Shown here piece by piece: positions 27,147 to 33,821 of a DNA stretch of 64,000 bases (position 1 is its first letter; every line of letters starts with the position of its first letter). Origin of the DNA: Sphingopyxis sp. H050 (GTDB lineage: Bacteria; Pseudomonadota; Alphaproteobacteria; Sphingomonadales; Sphingomonadaceae); contig NZ_LNRZ01000004.1 in the NCBI RefSeq assembly GCF_001468265.1, positions 336,437-400,436 on the forward strand, in the 5' to 3' direction. The notes beneath the pieces are model-generated. The model did not search any database. It saw nothing but the letters and a program-made list of their open reading frames with translations, and was not told where the DNA came from. Both the position numbers and the translations under genes were made by a program.

Positions 27147-28919
27147 ATGAGCGATACGGGCCAGAACGACACGACCGAAGCGCCGAATCCCTTCGTGCCG
27201 TCGCCCGACGATCTGCAGCATTGGGCCAGCGTCATGGGCCGCGCGCAGCAGATGATGCTCGATTATGCGCTGGGGCAAGCGAACCAGGGCAACAGCGCCG
27301 CGGCGGGCCTGTTCGATCCCGCAAGCTGGCTGCAAAATCCGACGACGCAGGCCTGGGCCGAACAGTCGGCGAAAATGTGGGAGCAAGGCGTCACCTTCTG
27401 GACGTCGATGGCGACGCTGCAACCGCCGTTCGCGCCGGCTGCCGACGTGCCGCAGGACAAGCGGTTCGCCGACCCCGACTGGACGCAGAACCCCGTTTTT
27501 GCGCTGATCCGGCAGACCTATGGCCTGCTGACCGAGCAGTTGCTGACCACGACGCGGACGATGCAGGGGCTTGACGAGAACGCCCGCGCGAAAATGGAAT
27601 TCGCCGCGAAGACGATGGCCGAGGCATTGTCGCCTTCGAACCTCGCGATCACCAATCCGCAGGTGATCAAGCGCGCGGTCGAAACGCGCGGCGAGAGTCT
27701 GCTCAAGGGCCTGAAGCATATGCTGACCGACCTGTCGCGCGGACAGCTCAGCCACGTCGATCCCGACGCCTTCGAGGTCGGCGTGAACATCGCGACGACC
27801 CCCGGGAAGGTGATCCACGAGACCGACCTTTACCAGCTGATCCAATATGAGCCGGCGACCAAGGACGTCTTCACGGTTCCGCTCGTAATCTTCCCGCCGT
27901 GGATCAACCGCTTCTACATCCTCGACCTCAACCCCGCCAAAAGCTTCGTCAAATGGGTGGTCGAACAGGGCCTGACCGTCTTCATGGTGTCGTGGAAGTC
28001 GGCTGACGCGTCGATGAGCGAGATCGTCTGGGACGATTATATCGCGGCCCAAGTGGATGCGATCGACACGGTGCGCGAGCTGCTCGACGTTCCCGCGGTG
28101 CACACGATCGGTTATTGCGTCGCCGGCACCACGCTTGCCGCGACGCTGGCGATGCTCGCGGCCCGGCAAGAAGCCGACAAGGTCCGATCGGTGACCTTCT
28201 TCACCGCGCAGGTCGATTTCGAACTCGCGGGCGACCTCAAGATGTTCGTCGACGACAGCTATCTTACCCTGTTGCAGCAATTGTCGGCGGGCGGTTTTCT
28301 CGACGGGCGTTATATGGCCGCGACGTTCAATTCCTTGCGCGGCCGCGACCTCATCTGGAACTATGTCGTCGGCAATTATCTGCTCGGCAATGACTATCCG
28401 CCGTTCGACCTGCTCTATTGGAACGGCGACACCACCAACCTGCCCGCCAAATGGCACCGGCAATATCTGGTCGACCTCTATCGCGACAATCGTCTGGTGA
28501 TCCCGAATAGCCTGTCGGTGATGGGCACCCCGATCGACCTCAAGAAGATCAAGACGCCGGCGTACATCCAGGCCGGCCGCGAGGATCATATCGCGCCGCT
28601 CGCGAGCGTGTGGCGGCTGATGGATCATTTGTCGGGGCCGAAGACCTTCCTGCTCGCGGGCTCGGGTCATATTGCGGGCGTGGTCAACCCCCCGGCGGCG
28701 GGCAAATATCAATATTGGACCGGCGACAACGACGCCGCGACGCTCGACGACTTCATCGCGAGCGCCAGCGAGACCAAGGGTAGCTGGTGGCCGCACTGGA
28801 TCGGCTGGATTTCGGCACAGGATGGCGCAAAGACGCCCGCCAAGGGCTCGCGCATCCCCGGAAAGGGCGCAAAAAAGGCGATCGAGGACGCGCCCGGCCG
28901 CTATGTCAAACAGCGGTAA
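27147..28919 (+). CDS. phaC: Class I poly(3-hydroxyalkanoate) synthase
   Basis: 590 aa. Polymerises 3-hydroxyacyl-CoA into storage polyester on granules. The alpha/beta hydrolase core has the lipase-like box GYCVAGTT with the nucleophile Cys324, an Asp in AGREDHIAPLAS near residue 479 and the His in GSGHIAGVVNPP near 507. Further family motifs are PPWINRFYILDLNP and FMVSWKSADASM. The box reads G-x-C-x-A-G where many synthases have G-x-C-x-G-G. The ATG follows CAGGAACCAGC. The phasin gene is immediately downstream, with its own regulated promoter. Confidence 0.96.
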   Translation: MSDTGQNDTTEAPNPFVPSPDDLQHWASVMGRAQQMMLDYALGQANQGNSAAAGLFDPASWLQNPTTQAWAEQSAKMWEQGVTFWTSMATLQPPFAPAADVPQDKRFADPDWTQNPVFALIRQTYGLLTEQLLTTTRTMQGLDENARAKMEFAAKTMAEALSPSNLAITNPQVIKRAVETRGESLLKGLKHMLTDLSRGQLSHVDPDAFEVGVNIATTPGKVIHETDLYQLIQYEPATKDVFTVPLVIFPPWINRFYILDLNPAKSFVKWVVEQGLTVFMVSWKSADASMSEIVWDDYIAAQVDAIDTVRELLDVPAVHTIGYCVAGTTLAATLAMLAARQEADKVRSVTFFTAQVDFELAGDLKMFVDDSYLTLLQQLSAGGFLDGRYMAATFNSLRGRDLIWNYVVGNYLLGNDYPPFDLLYWNGDTTNLPAKWHRQYLVDLYRDNRLVIPNSLSVMGTPIDLKKIKTPAYIQAGREDHIAPLASVWRLMDHLSGPKTFLLAGSGHIAGVVNPPAAGKYQYWTGDNDAATLDDFIASASETKGSWWPHWIGWISAQDGAKTPAKGSRIPGKGAKKAIEDAPGRYVKQR

Positions 28920-28963
28920 TATCTAGCGATCATATCGCGGTCGGGACGGCGCTCCGATAATTT

Positions 28964-28978
28964 TTGTGCACTGCACAA
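28964..28978. promoter_or_regulatory. PhaR-type operator, upstream site
   Basis: TTGTGCACTGCACAA is a palindrome with 6-bp arms around ACT, a TGC-N3-GCA site of the kind bound by the PHA regulator PhaR in other alphaproteobacteria. It lies upstream of the phasin -35 element. Confidence 0.75.
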
Positions 28979-28986
28979 TTTTTTCC

Positions 28987-29013
28987 TTGAAATCGCCGAT
29001 CCGCTCCTATATT
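28987..29013 (+). promoter_or_regulatory. Phasin gene promoter
   Basis: TTGAAA at 28987-28992 and TATATT at 29008-29013, separated by 15 bp. It is framed by two PhaR-type sites, the second of which begins within the -10 element. Confidence 0.5.
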
Positions 29014-29026
29014 GTGCAGTGCAACA
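29012..29026. promoter_or_regulatory. PhaR-type operator, downstream site
   Basis: TTGTGCAGTGCAACA repeats the upstream site with small changes, 48 bp downstream of it. It overlaps the -10 and the probable transcription start of the phasin gene, a position suited to repression. Confidence 0.75.
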
Positions 29027-29042
29027 TAAAGGAGTTGTCCCG

Positions 29043-29786
29043 ATGGCTACCAAGATGGATAGTGCCGAAAAGGCTTTCGAAGCCGCGACGCTGGAAACCG
29101 CCGCCAAGCCGGCGGCCGCTCCTGCCGCCCCGGTCGTCGAAGCTGCTCCCGCAGTGAAGGCCCCGGCGCCCGCAAAGACCAAGATCGTCAAGGCCAAGGC
29201 CAAGCCGGTCCAAAAGAAAGCCGCAAAGCCGGCAGCCAAGAAGGTCGCCCCCAAGAAGGCGGCCGCAAAGACCATTGCCCCCAAGCCCACGAAGGCTGCG
29301 CCGAAGCCGGCAGCCGTCGTTACCAAAGGAATCAAGACCATGAACGACACCGTCAAGAAGTTCGCCGACGAAGCCAAGACCCGCGCCGAGACCCTGACCG
29401 CCGATTTCCAGGCGCGTTCGAAGGACGCTCTCGCCAAGTCGAGCAAGCTTGCCGAGGAAGCCGTCGAATTCAACAAGGCGAACGTCGAAGCGCTCGTCGA
29501 AGCCGGCAAGATCGCTGCCAAGGGCATCGAAACGCTGGGCCAGGAAGGCGTCGCCTTCGCTCGCAAGAGCTTTGAAGACACGTCGGCCGCGCTGAAGGGC
29601 TACACCGCCGTCAAGACCCCGGCCGACTTCTTCAAGCTCTATGCCGAAAACAGCAAGAAGGCGTTCGACGCCGCTGTTGCGCAGACCTCGAAGACCAGCG
29701 AGCTTGTCGTCAAGCTGACGAACGACAGCTTCGCGCCGATCTCGAACCGCGTTTCGGTCATCACCTCGAAGCTGAAGGCAGCCTAA
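29043..29786 (+). CDS. phaP: Phasin with Lys/Ala/Pro-rich N-terminus
   Basis: 247 aa PHA-granule surface protein. Residues 1 to about 100 are a histone-H1-like run of Ala, Lys and Pro ([17 protein letters not shown] types) that could contact DNA or anionic granule surface; residues about 105-245 form the phasin_2 helical domain ([20 protein letters not shown] at its start). Such fusions are known in sphingomonads and resemble PhaM-like DNA-binding phasins in composition. AAGGAG lies before the ATG at 29043. Regulation by PhaR is suggested by the two palindromes in front. An intrinsic terminator follows. Confidence 0.92.
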   Translation: MATKMDSAEKAFEAATLETAAKPAAAPAAPVVEAAPAVKAPAPAKTKIVKAKAKPVQKKAAKPAAKKVAPKKAAAKTIAPKPTKAAPKPAAVVTKGIKTMNDTVKKFADEAKTRAETLTADFQARSKDALAKSSKLAEEAVEFNKANVEALVEAGKIAAKGIETLGQEGVAFARKSFEDTSAALKGYTAVKTPADFFKLYAENSKKAFDAAVAQTSKTSELVVKLTNDSFAPISNRVSVITSKLKAA

Positions 29787-29849
29787 GGCCTTCATCTTCC
29801 CGTTGGCGCGGGCATCCCCCCTCCTCCCCGCCTGCGCCGACACCCCAAG

Positions 29850-29889
29850 ACCGCTCGCTTCCACCGGAAGCGGGCGGTTCTTGTTTTTC
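29850..29889 (+). terminator. Intrinsic terminator after the phasin gene
   Basis: ACCGCTCGCTTCC and GGAAGCGGGCGGT pair over 13 bp with one wobble and a 3-nt loop, followed by TCTTGTTTTT. Confidence 0.9.
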
Positions 29890-30001
29890 GCGCGCCATGA
29901 AAAGGGGGTTAATGGCCCCCGACCCTCTTGCGATTCTGTCCCGGCTTGCGATATTCCCCATAATGATGCTTCCCGCTTCCATCCCTCACATCGTCCGCGC
30001 C

Positions 30002-30328
30002 ATGGCGGGCAAGGAAGACGACGCTTCCGGCACCCCGGGCGTCGGCATCGCGACGCGCACGCGCGCGAAGCCCAAAAAGCCGTCGATGTACAAGGTGCTG
30101 CTCCTCAACGACGATTACACGCCGATGGAATTCGTCGTGATGGTGTTGCAGCGCTTCTTCAACATGGACATCGAACAGGCGACGCAGGTGATGCTGCACG
30201 TCCACCAGCAGGGCGTCGGCGTCTGCGGCGTGTTCAGCTATGAAGTCGCCGAAACCAAGGTCAATCAGGTGATGGACGCCGCCCGGCAGAACCAGCATCC
30301 GTTGCAGTGCACGCTGGAAAAGGCGTAA
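30002..30328 (+). CDS. clpS: ATP-dependent Clp protease adaptor ClpS
   Basis: Delivers N-degron substrates to ClpAP. The core domain has [30 protein letters not shown] and [20 protein letters not shown], i.e. the N-end residue pocket with the Asn-Asp-Asp acidic patch and the His of VHQQG. The start is uncertain: the ATG at 30002 gives 108 aa, a normal size, but has no clear ribosome site; ATGs at 29963 and 29897 lie in frame upstream. Confidence 0.93.
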   Translation: MAGKEDDASGTPGVGIATRTRAKPKKPSMYKVLLLNDDYTPMEFVVMVLQRFFNMDIEQATQVMLHVHQQGVGVCGVFSYEVAETKVNQVMDAARQNQHPLQCTLEKA

Positions 30329-30340
30329 TCTAAGCTGTCA

Positions 30341-30358
30341 TCCCGGCGGAGGCCGGGA
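30341..30358. repeat. Single CCCGGC-type REP unit
   Basis: TCCCGGCGGAGGCCGGGA is a short palindrome with a 4-nt loop immediately after clpS, identical in design to the units at 30896-30951 and 53275-53343. It could also serve as the 3' hairpin of clpS mRNA. Confidence 0.7.
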
Positions 30359-30380
30359 TCTCGATTGGATAGGGTTTGGC

Positions 30381-30872
30381 CTATGCTCCTGCGCGCGCTG
30401 CCTGCTCGGCCTTGAGCGCCGCAGACGGCTCCCCCTTCAGATCGCCATAGCGCAGCGGTTCGCCGCACCCCGGACAGACCGTCGACGTCCCGACGTCGGC
30501 GCCGCAGGCGCGATGCGTATAGCGCACTGCCGGTCCGACAATCTCGCCCTCTTCATAAGCCCAGCGCTCGGCCCAGTTACGCATCGCATAGAGGACGTCG
30601 AACAGGTCCTTTCCCTTCGCGGTCAGCCGATATTCGTGGCGCGGCGGGCGTTCCTGATAGGCGTGGCGCTCGACCACCCCCTGCTCTTCCATGAGCTTGA
30701 GCCGCGCCGATACGAGTTGCGGGCCAAGGCCGGTGTTCGTTGCGATCGCCTCGAACCGGCGGCGCCCGAAAAACAGGTCACGCAGGATCAGCAGCACGGC
30801 GCGGTCGCCGAGCAATTCGGCCGAGCGCCCGACGGGGCAGAAAGTATCCGACAGATCGGTGCGTCTGGGCAT
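30381..30872 (-). CDS. HxlR-family regulator with C-terminal Cys cluster
   Basis: 163-aa winged-helix transcription factor. CPVGRSAELLGDRAVLLILR, FFGRRRFEAIATNTGLGPQ and RPPRHEYRLTAKGKDLFDVL are canonical HxlR sequence. The C-terminal extension carries three cysteines in a CGADVGTSTVCPGCGEPL pattern, reminiscent of a zinc ribbon; the first Cys (FCPVG, near residue 12) is the usual redox cysteine of the family. The start at 30872 excludes an extension translated from a REP element. It is divergent from an SDR gene, with a strong palindrome in between, so it probably regulates that operon. Confidence 0.9.
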   Translation of the reverse strand: MPRRTDLSDTFCPVGRSAELLGDRAVLLILRDLFFGRRRFEAIATNTGLGPQLVSARLKLMEEQGVVERHAYQERPPRHEYRLTAKGKDLFDVLYAMRNWAERWAYEEGEIVGPAVRYTHRACGADVGTSTVCPGCGEPLRYGDLKGEPSAALKAEQAARAGA

Positions 30873-30895
30873 AGGCGTGGCCAACTCCTCGTGCT

Positions 30896-30951
30896 CCCCG
30901 GCGAAAGTCGGGGCCTCTGGCGGCACAACGGGACCCCGGCCTTCGCCGGGG
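30896..30951. repeat. CCCCGGC-type REP pair
   Basis: CCCCGGCGAAAGTCGGGG and CCCCGGCCTTCGCCGGGG, two palindromic units in inverted orientation 20 bp apart, inside the HxlR-SDR intergenic region. Confidence 0.8.
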
Positions 30952-30972
30952 ATCACATTGCGCAAAAATCGC

Positions 30973-31000
30973 TTGTCACTATGATTATCATAGTTACTAT
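30973..31000 (+). promoter_or_regulatory. SDR-operon promoter with palindromic operator
   Basis: TTGTCA (30973-30978) and TACTAT (30995-31000) are 16 bp apart. The spacer is almost entirely the palindrome CTATGATTATCATAG (30979-30993, 7-bp arms), and a second, smaller palindrome ATAGTTACTAT (30990-31000) covers the -10. This is the probable HxlR binding site. Confidence 0.6.
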
Positions 31001-31023
31001 CGGGCGCAAGAGGAGAGTCGCCG

Positions 31024-31755
31024 ATGCCTAACCCCGCAGCCGTCATCATCGGAGCCGGCGACGCCACGGGCGGCGCCATTGCCCGCGCCTTTGCCGCCGA
31101 GGGCCTGACCGCCTGCGTCAACCGCCGCGAACGCAATGCCGACGCGTTGGAAGCGCTCGCCCAGTCGATCCGCGAAGACGGTCATCAGGCGCGCGCCTTC
31201 CCTGGCGACGCGCGCGACGAAGCGGCGATGATCGCGCTGTTCGACCAGGTCGAGGCCGAGGTCGGTCCGGTCGAGGTCGCGGTTTTCAACATCGGCGCCA
31301 ATGTGAACTTCCCGATCGCCGAGACGACGGTGCGCGTTTACACCAAGGTCTGGGAAATGGCCTGCCTCGGCGGCTTCCTGACGGGCCGCGAAGCCGCCAA
31401 ACGGATGATCCCGCGCGGCCGCGGCACGATCCTCTTCACTGGTGCGACCGCCAGCTTGCGCGGCGGGTCGGGCTTCTCGGCCTTCTCGGGCGCCAAGGGC
31501 GCGCTCCGCATGCTCGCGCAATCGATGGCGCGCGAATTGGGGCCCAAGGGCGTCCACGTCGCACACACGATCATCGACGGCGCGATCGACACCGAATTCA
31601 TCAAGGGCCGTCATCCCGATTTCGACAATGCGAAGGCGCAGGATCTGATCCTCAATCCGGGGGCCATCGCGGCCAATTATGTGATGCTCCACAAGCAGCC
31701 CAGAAGCGCGTGGACGCACGAACTCGACCTCCGTCCCTGGGGAGAGAAATGGTGA
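31024..31755 (+). CDS. Atypical short-chain dehydrogenase lacking catalytic Ser and Tyr
   Basis: 243-aa Rossmann-fold SDR. The N-terminus AAVIIGAGDATGGAIARAF is the nucleotide-binding loop, VAVFNIGANVNFP corresponds to the NNAG motif. In the active-site segment GATASLRGGSGFSAFSGAK, alignment with classical SDRs puts Ala141 at the catalytic Ser and Phe154 at the catalytic Tyr; only Lys158 of YxxxK remains. It may therefore bind NAD(P) without classical dehydrogenase chemistry. GAGGAGAG precedes the ATG. It is followed by an isomerase gene whose start overlaps its stop, and is probably controlled by the divergent HxlR regulator. Confidence 0.88.
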   Translation: MPNPAAVIIGAGDATGGAIARAFAAEGLTACVNRRERNADALEALAQSIREDGHQARAFPGDARDEAAMIALFDQVEAEVGPVEVAVFNIGANVNFPIAETTVRVYTKVWEMACLGGFLTGREAAKRMIPRGRGTILFTGATASLRGGSGFSAFSGAKGALRMLAQSMARELGPKGVHVAHTIIDGAIDTEFIKGRHPDFDNAKAQDLILNPGAIAANYVMLHKQPRSAWTHELDLRPWGEKW

Positions 31756-32351
31756 GCAAAACCCTCGAACTGATCTTCGATTTCGGCAGCCCCAATGCCT
31801 ATCTCACGCTGAAGGTGCTCCCCGAGCTGCTCGACCGCACCGGCGCCGACCTGATCATCACCCCATGCCTGCTCGGCGGCATCTTCAAGGCGACGGGCAA
31901 CAAGGCGCCGATGGTGCAATATGCCGATGCTCCGGCGAAGCTCGCATACGAAAATCTCGAGATGCGCCGTTTCATCGCACGCCACGGCCTGACCAAATTC
32001 CGCATCAATCCGCACTTCCCGGTCAACACGCTCACCATCATGCGCGGCGCGATCGTCGCCGAGGATGAGGGCGTGCTCGACGACTATGTCGACGCGGTGA
32101 ACCGCGCGATGTGGGAAGATGGGGTCAAGATGGACGACCCCGAAGCGGCGGCTAGCTTCCTGTCCGCCAACGGCTTCGACGGCGCCGCGCTGCTGGCGCG
32201 TACGCTGGAGCCGGAGATCAAGGCGAGGCTGGTCGCCAACACCGAAGCCGCGGTTGCGCGCGGCGTGTTCGGCATCCCGACCTTTTTCGTCGGCGATCAG
32301 ATGTTCTTCGGAAAGGACAGGCTCGGTCAGATCGAAGAGGCACTCGCCTGA
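31749..32351 (+). CDS. 2-hydroxychromene-2-carboxylate isomerase (DsbA/kappa-GST fold)
   Basis: 200 aa. FDFGSPNAYLTLKVLP is the thioredoxin-fold N-terminus with Ser in place of the CxxC active site, as in glutathione-dependent HCCA isomerases; GVFGIPTFFVGDQMFFGKDR is the C-terminal cis-Pro region. In naphthalene-type degradation such enzymes isomerise 2-hydroxychromene-2-carboxylate, but many paralogues act on unknown substrates. The ATG at 31749 overlaps the SDR stop (ATGGTGA) and follows GGGGAGAGAA, so the pair is an operon. A terminator follows. Confidence 0.9.
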   Translation: MVSKTLELIFDFGSPNAYLTLKVLPELLDRTGADLIITPCLLGGIFKATGNKAPMVQYADAPAKLAYENLEMRRFIARHGLTKFRINPHFPVNTLTIMRGAIVAEDEGVLDDYVDAVNRAMWEDGVKMDDPEAAASFLSANGFDGAALLARTLEPEIKARLVANTEAAVARGVFGIPTFFVGDQMFFGKDRLGQIEEALA

Positions 32352-32360
32352 CCCTTAACT

Positions 32361-32394
32361 CGCCGCCCCTGCCGTGCGGGGGCGGCGGTTTTCT
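32361..32394 (+). terminator. Intrinsic terminator after the isomerase gene
   Basis: CGCCGCCCC and GGGGCGGCG form a 9-bp stem with a 9-nt loop, followed by GTTTTCT. Confidence 0.85.
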
Positions 32395-32445
32395 GATCTA
32401 GGGGGATGGAAGAGCTTTACGTCGCTCCCCCACCCAAAAAGGCGC

Positions 32446-32883
32446 TTAGCGCAGCACGCCTCTCGACGCTTGCGCACGGGCGTAGAGATAAAGGGCGATC
32501 AGAATTACCCAGATGATCGCGGTGAAGATCGTCGGGAAGTTGCCGAACAGGCGCGTCAGATCGCTGTAATGTAGGCCGAACTGATAGATGCAGCTGATGG
32601 CCAGGCCGACCAGCGAGATCAGGAAGGCAGTAACCGCATGACGGCTGCGGATCAGAAGCAGGATGGACCCCAGCATCGAACCCCAGACGCCGAGCGCCCA
32701 GCCGATGTTCGCCCAGAGCGGAAAACCGGCGAACCACGCCTGCTGTTCTGCCGAGAAGGCCGCGAGATATCCGGGATCCTTTATTTTGGTCATGACATAG
32801 TCGAACGCGCCCACGGCGTTCCACAATAGCGAGACGACCCCGACCACCCAAAGGTGCCACGGCGTCTTGACGGCATCGGTCAT
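32446..32883 (-). CDS. Small four-span membrane protein of unknown function
   Basis: 145 aa, with four hydrophobic segments at about 10-28, 50-78 (WANIGWALGVWGSMLGSILL), 85-105 and 115-137. The N-terminal TPWHLWVVGVVSLLWNAVGA and FDYVMT are seen repeatedly in sphingomonad proteins of this kind, but I know of no assigned role. It stands alone on the minus strand, converging with the isomerase operon. Confidence 0.75.
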   Translation of the reverse strand: MTDAVKTPWHLWVVGVVSLLWNAVGAFDYVMTKIKDPGYLAAFSAEQQAWFAGFPLWANIGWALGVWGSMLGSILLLIRSRHAVTAFLISLVGLAISCIYQFGLHYSDLTRLFGNFPTIFTAIIWVILIALYLYARAQASRGVLR

Positions 32884-33126
32884 AGGCTTTCCCCCTCCAG
32901 AAAGATCAGATCATGCTATCAGATTTTGCGCGGGCGATCAACGAAGTGATATAGTCGCGCAATACAGCAGGATCGCGACCTTGGTGGCCGTGCGCTCGAC
33001 GGCGAGGTCGCGATGATCGAGGGCAGACGTGAAGCGGGCGGCCGTCCCGGTGGAACGACCGCCCTGAATTTCCGGATCGGCTGAAGCCAATCCGTCGCCC
33101 CCGCGGAGGCGGGGCGCGACGAGCTC
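32884..33126. other. Structured intergenic region between infC and a membrane-protein gene
   Basis: 243 bp with no gene. It holds three inverted repeats: ATCGCGACCT/AGGTCGCGAT (32972-33014, perfect 10-bp arms), GGGCGGCCGT/ACGACCGCCC (33036-33064, one wobble on the minus strand) and a REP-like CGCCCCCGCGGAGGCGGGGCG (33096-33116). None is followed by a good T tract. Confidence 0.6.
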
Positions 33127-33663
33127 TTACTTCGGCGCGATCACCATGACCATCTGGCGACCTTCAGTGCGCGGATGGGCCTCGACCTTGGCGATTTCGG
33201 CGGTCATCTCGGCGACGCGCTGGAGCACGTTGAGACCGAGCTGGGTGTGGCTCATTTCGCGGCCGCGGAAGCGCATGGTCATCTTGACCTTGTCGCCTTC
33301 GCCCAGGAAGTCGAAGACCTTCTTCATCTTCACGTCGAAATCATGATCGTCGATGTTCGGACGCATCTTGATCTCTTTGATTTCCTGCGTCTTCTGGCTC
33401 TTGCGAGCGAGGTTCGCTTTCTTCTGGGCTTCGTATTTGAACTTGCCCACGTCGAGGAATTTGCACACCGGCGGATCGGCGTTGGGGGAGACTTCGACCA
33501 GGTCGAGGCCGACTTCAGCCGCCTGTTCGATCGCTTCGGCAGTCAGCATTACGCCCAGATTTTCCCCTTCCTCGTCGATCACGCGGACCTTCGGAGAGGA
33601 AATGAACTCATTGTATCGCGGGCCGTTTTTGGGCGGCACGGGCGCCATCGAGCGGCGGGTCAT
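33127..33663 (-). CDS. infC: Translation initiation factor IF-3
   Basis: 178 aa from the ATG at 33663. Both IF-3 domains are present: [40 protein letters not shown], then [20 protein letters not shown] and [16 protein letters not shown]. This ATG has no ribosome site within range. An AGGAG lies 8 nt before an in-frame ATA at 33675, four codons upstream, so translation may begin there with a non-AUG codon, as infC does in other bacteria (AUU in E. coli) for autoregulation. The usual downstream partners rpmI and rplT are not adjacent. Confidence 0.96.
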   Translation of the reverse strand: MTRRSMAPVPPKNGPRYNEFISSPKVRVIDEEGENLGVMLTAEAIEQAAEVGLDLVEVSPNADPPVCKFLDVGKFKYEAQKKANLARKSQKTQEIKEIKMRPNIDDHDFDVKMKKVFDFLGEGDKVKMTMRFRGREMSHTQLGLNVLQRVAEMTAEIAKVEAHPRTEGRQMVMVIAPK

Positions 33664-33821
33664 GGGCGGTGGTATAGCTGTATCTCCTGGTCGTTTACGA
33701 TAGGCGCGCGGAATCGACGCAATCGCGGCGCGCCATGCCCATATAGTGAACGCGGGCGCTGCGTAAAGGCTGCCCCGGTCACAAAGATGACGCTTTTCGC
33801 CGCGCTGTGGCGGTTATGCCA

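Noticed and set aside
30634..30822. Possible second small protein overlapping the HxlR gene on the plus strand
   Set aside because: Mirror image of the HxlR coding sequence in a high-GC genome; no independent evidence.
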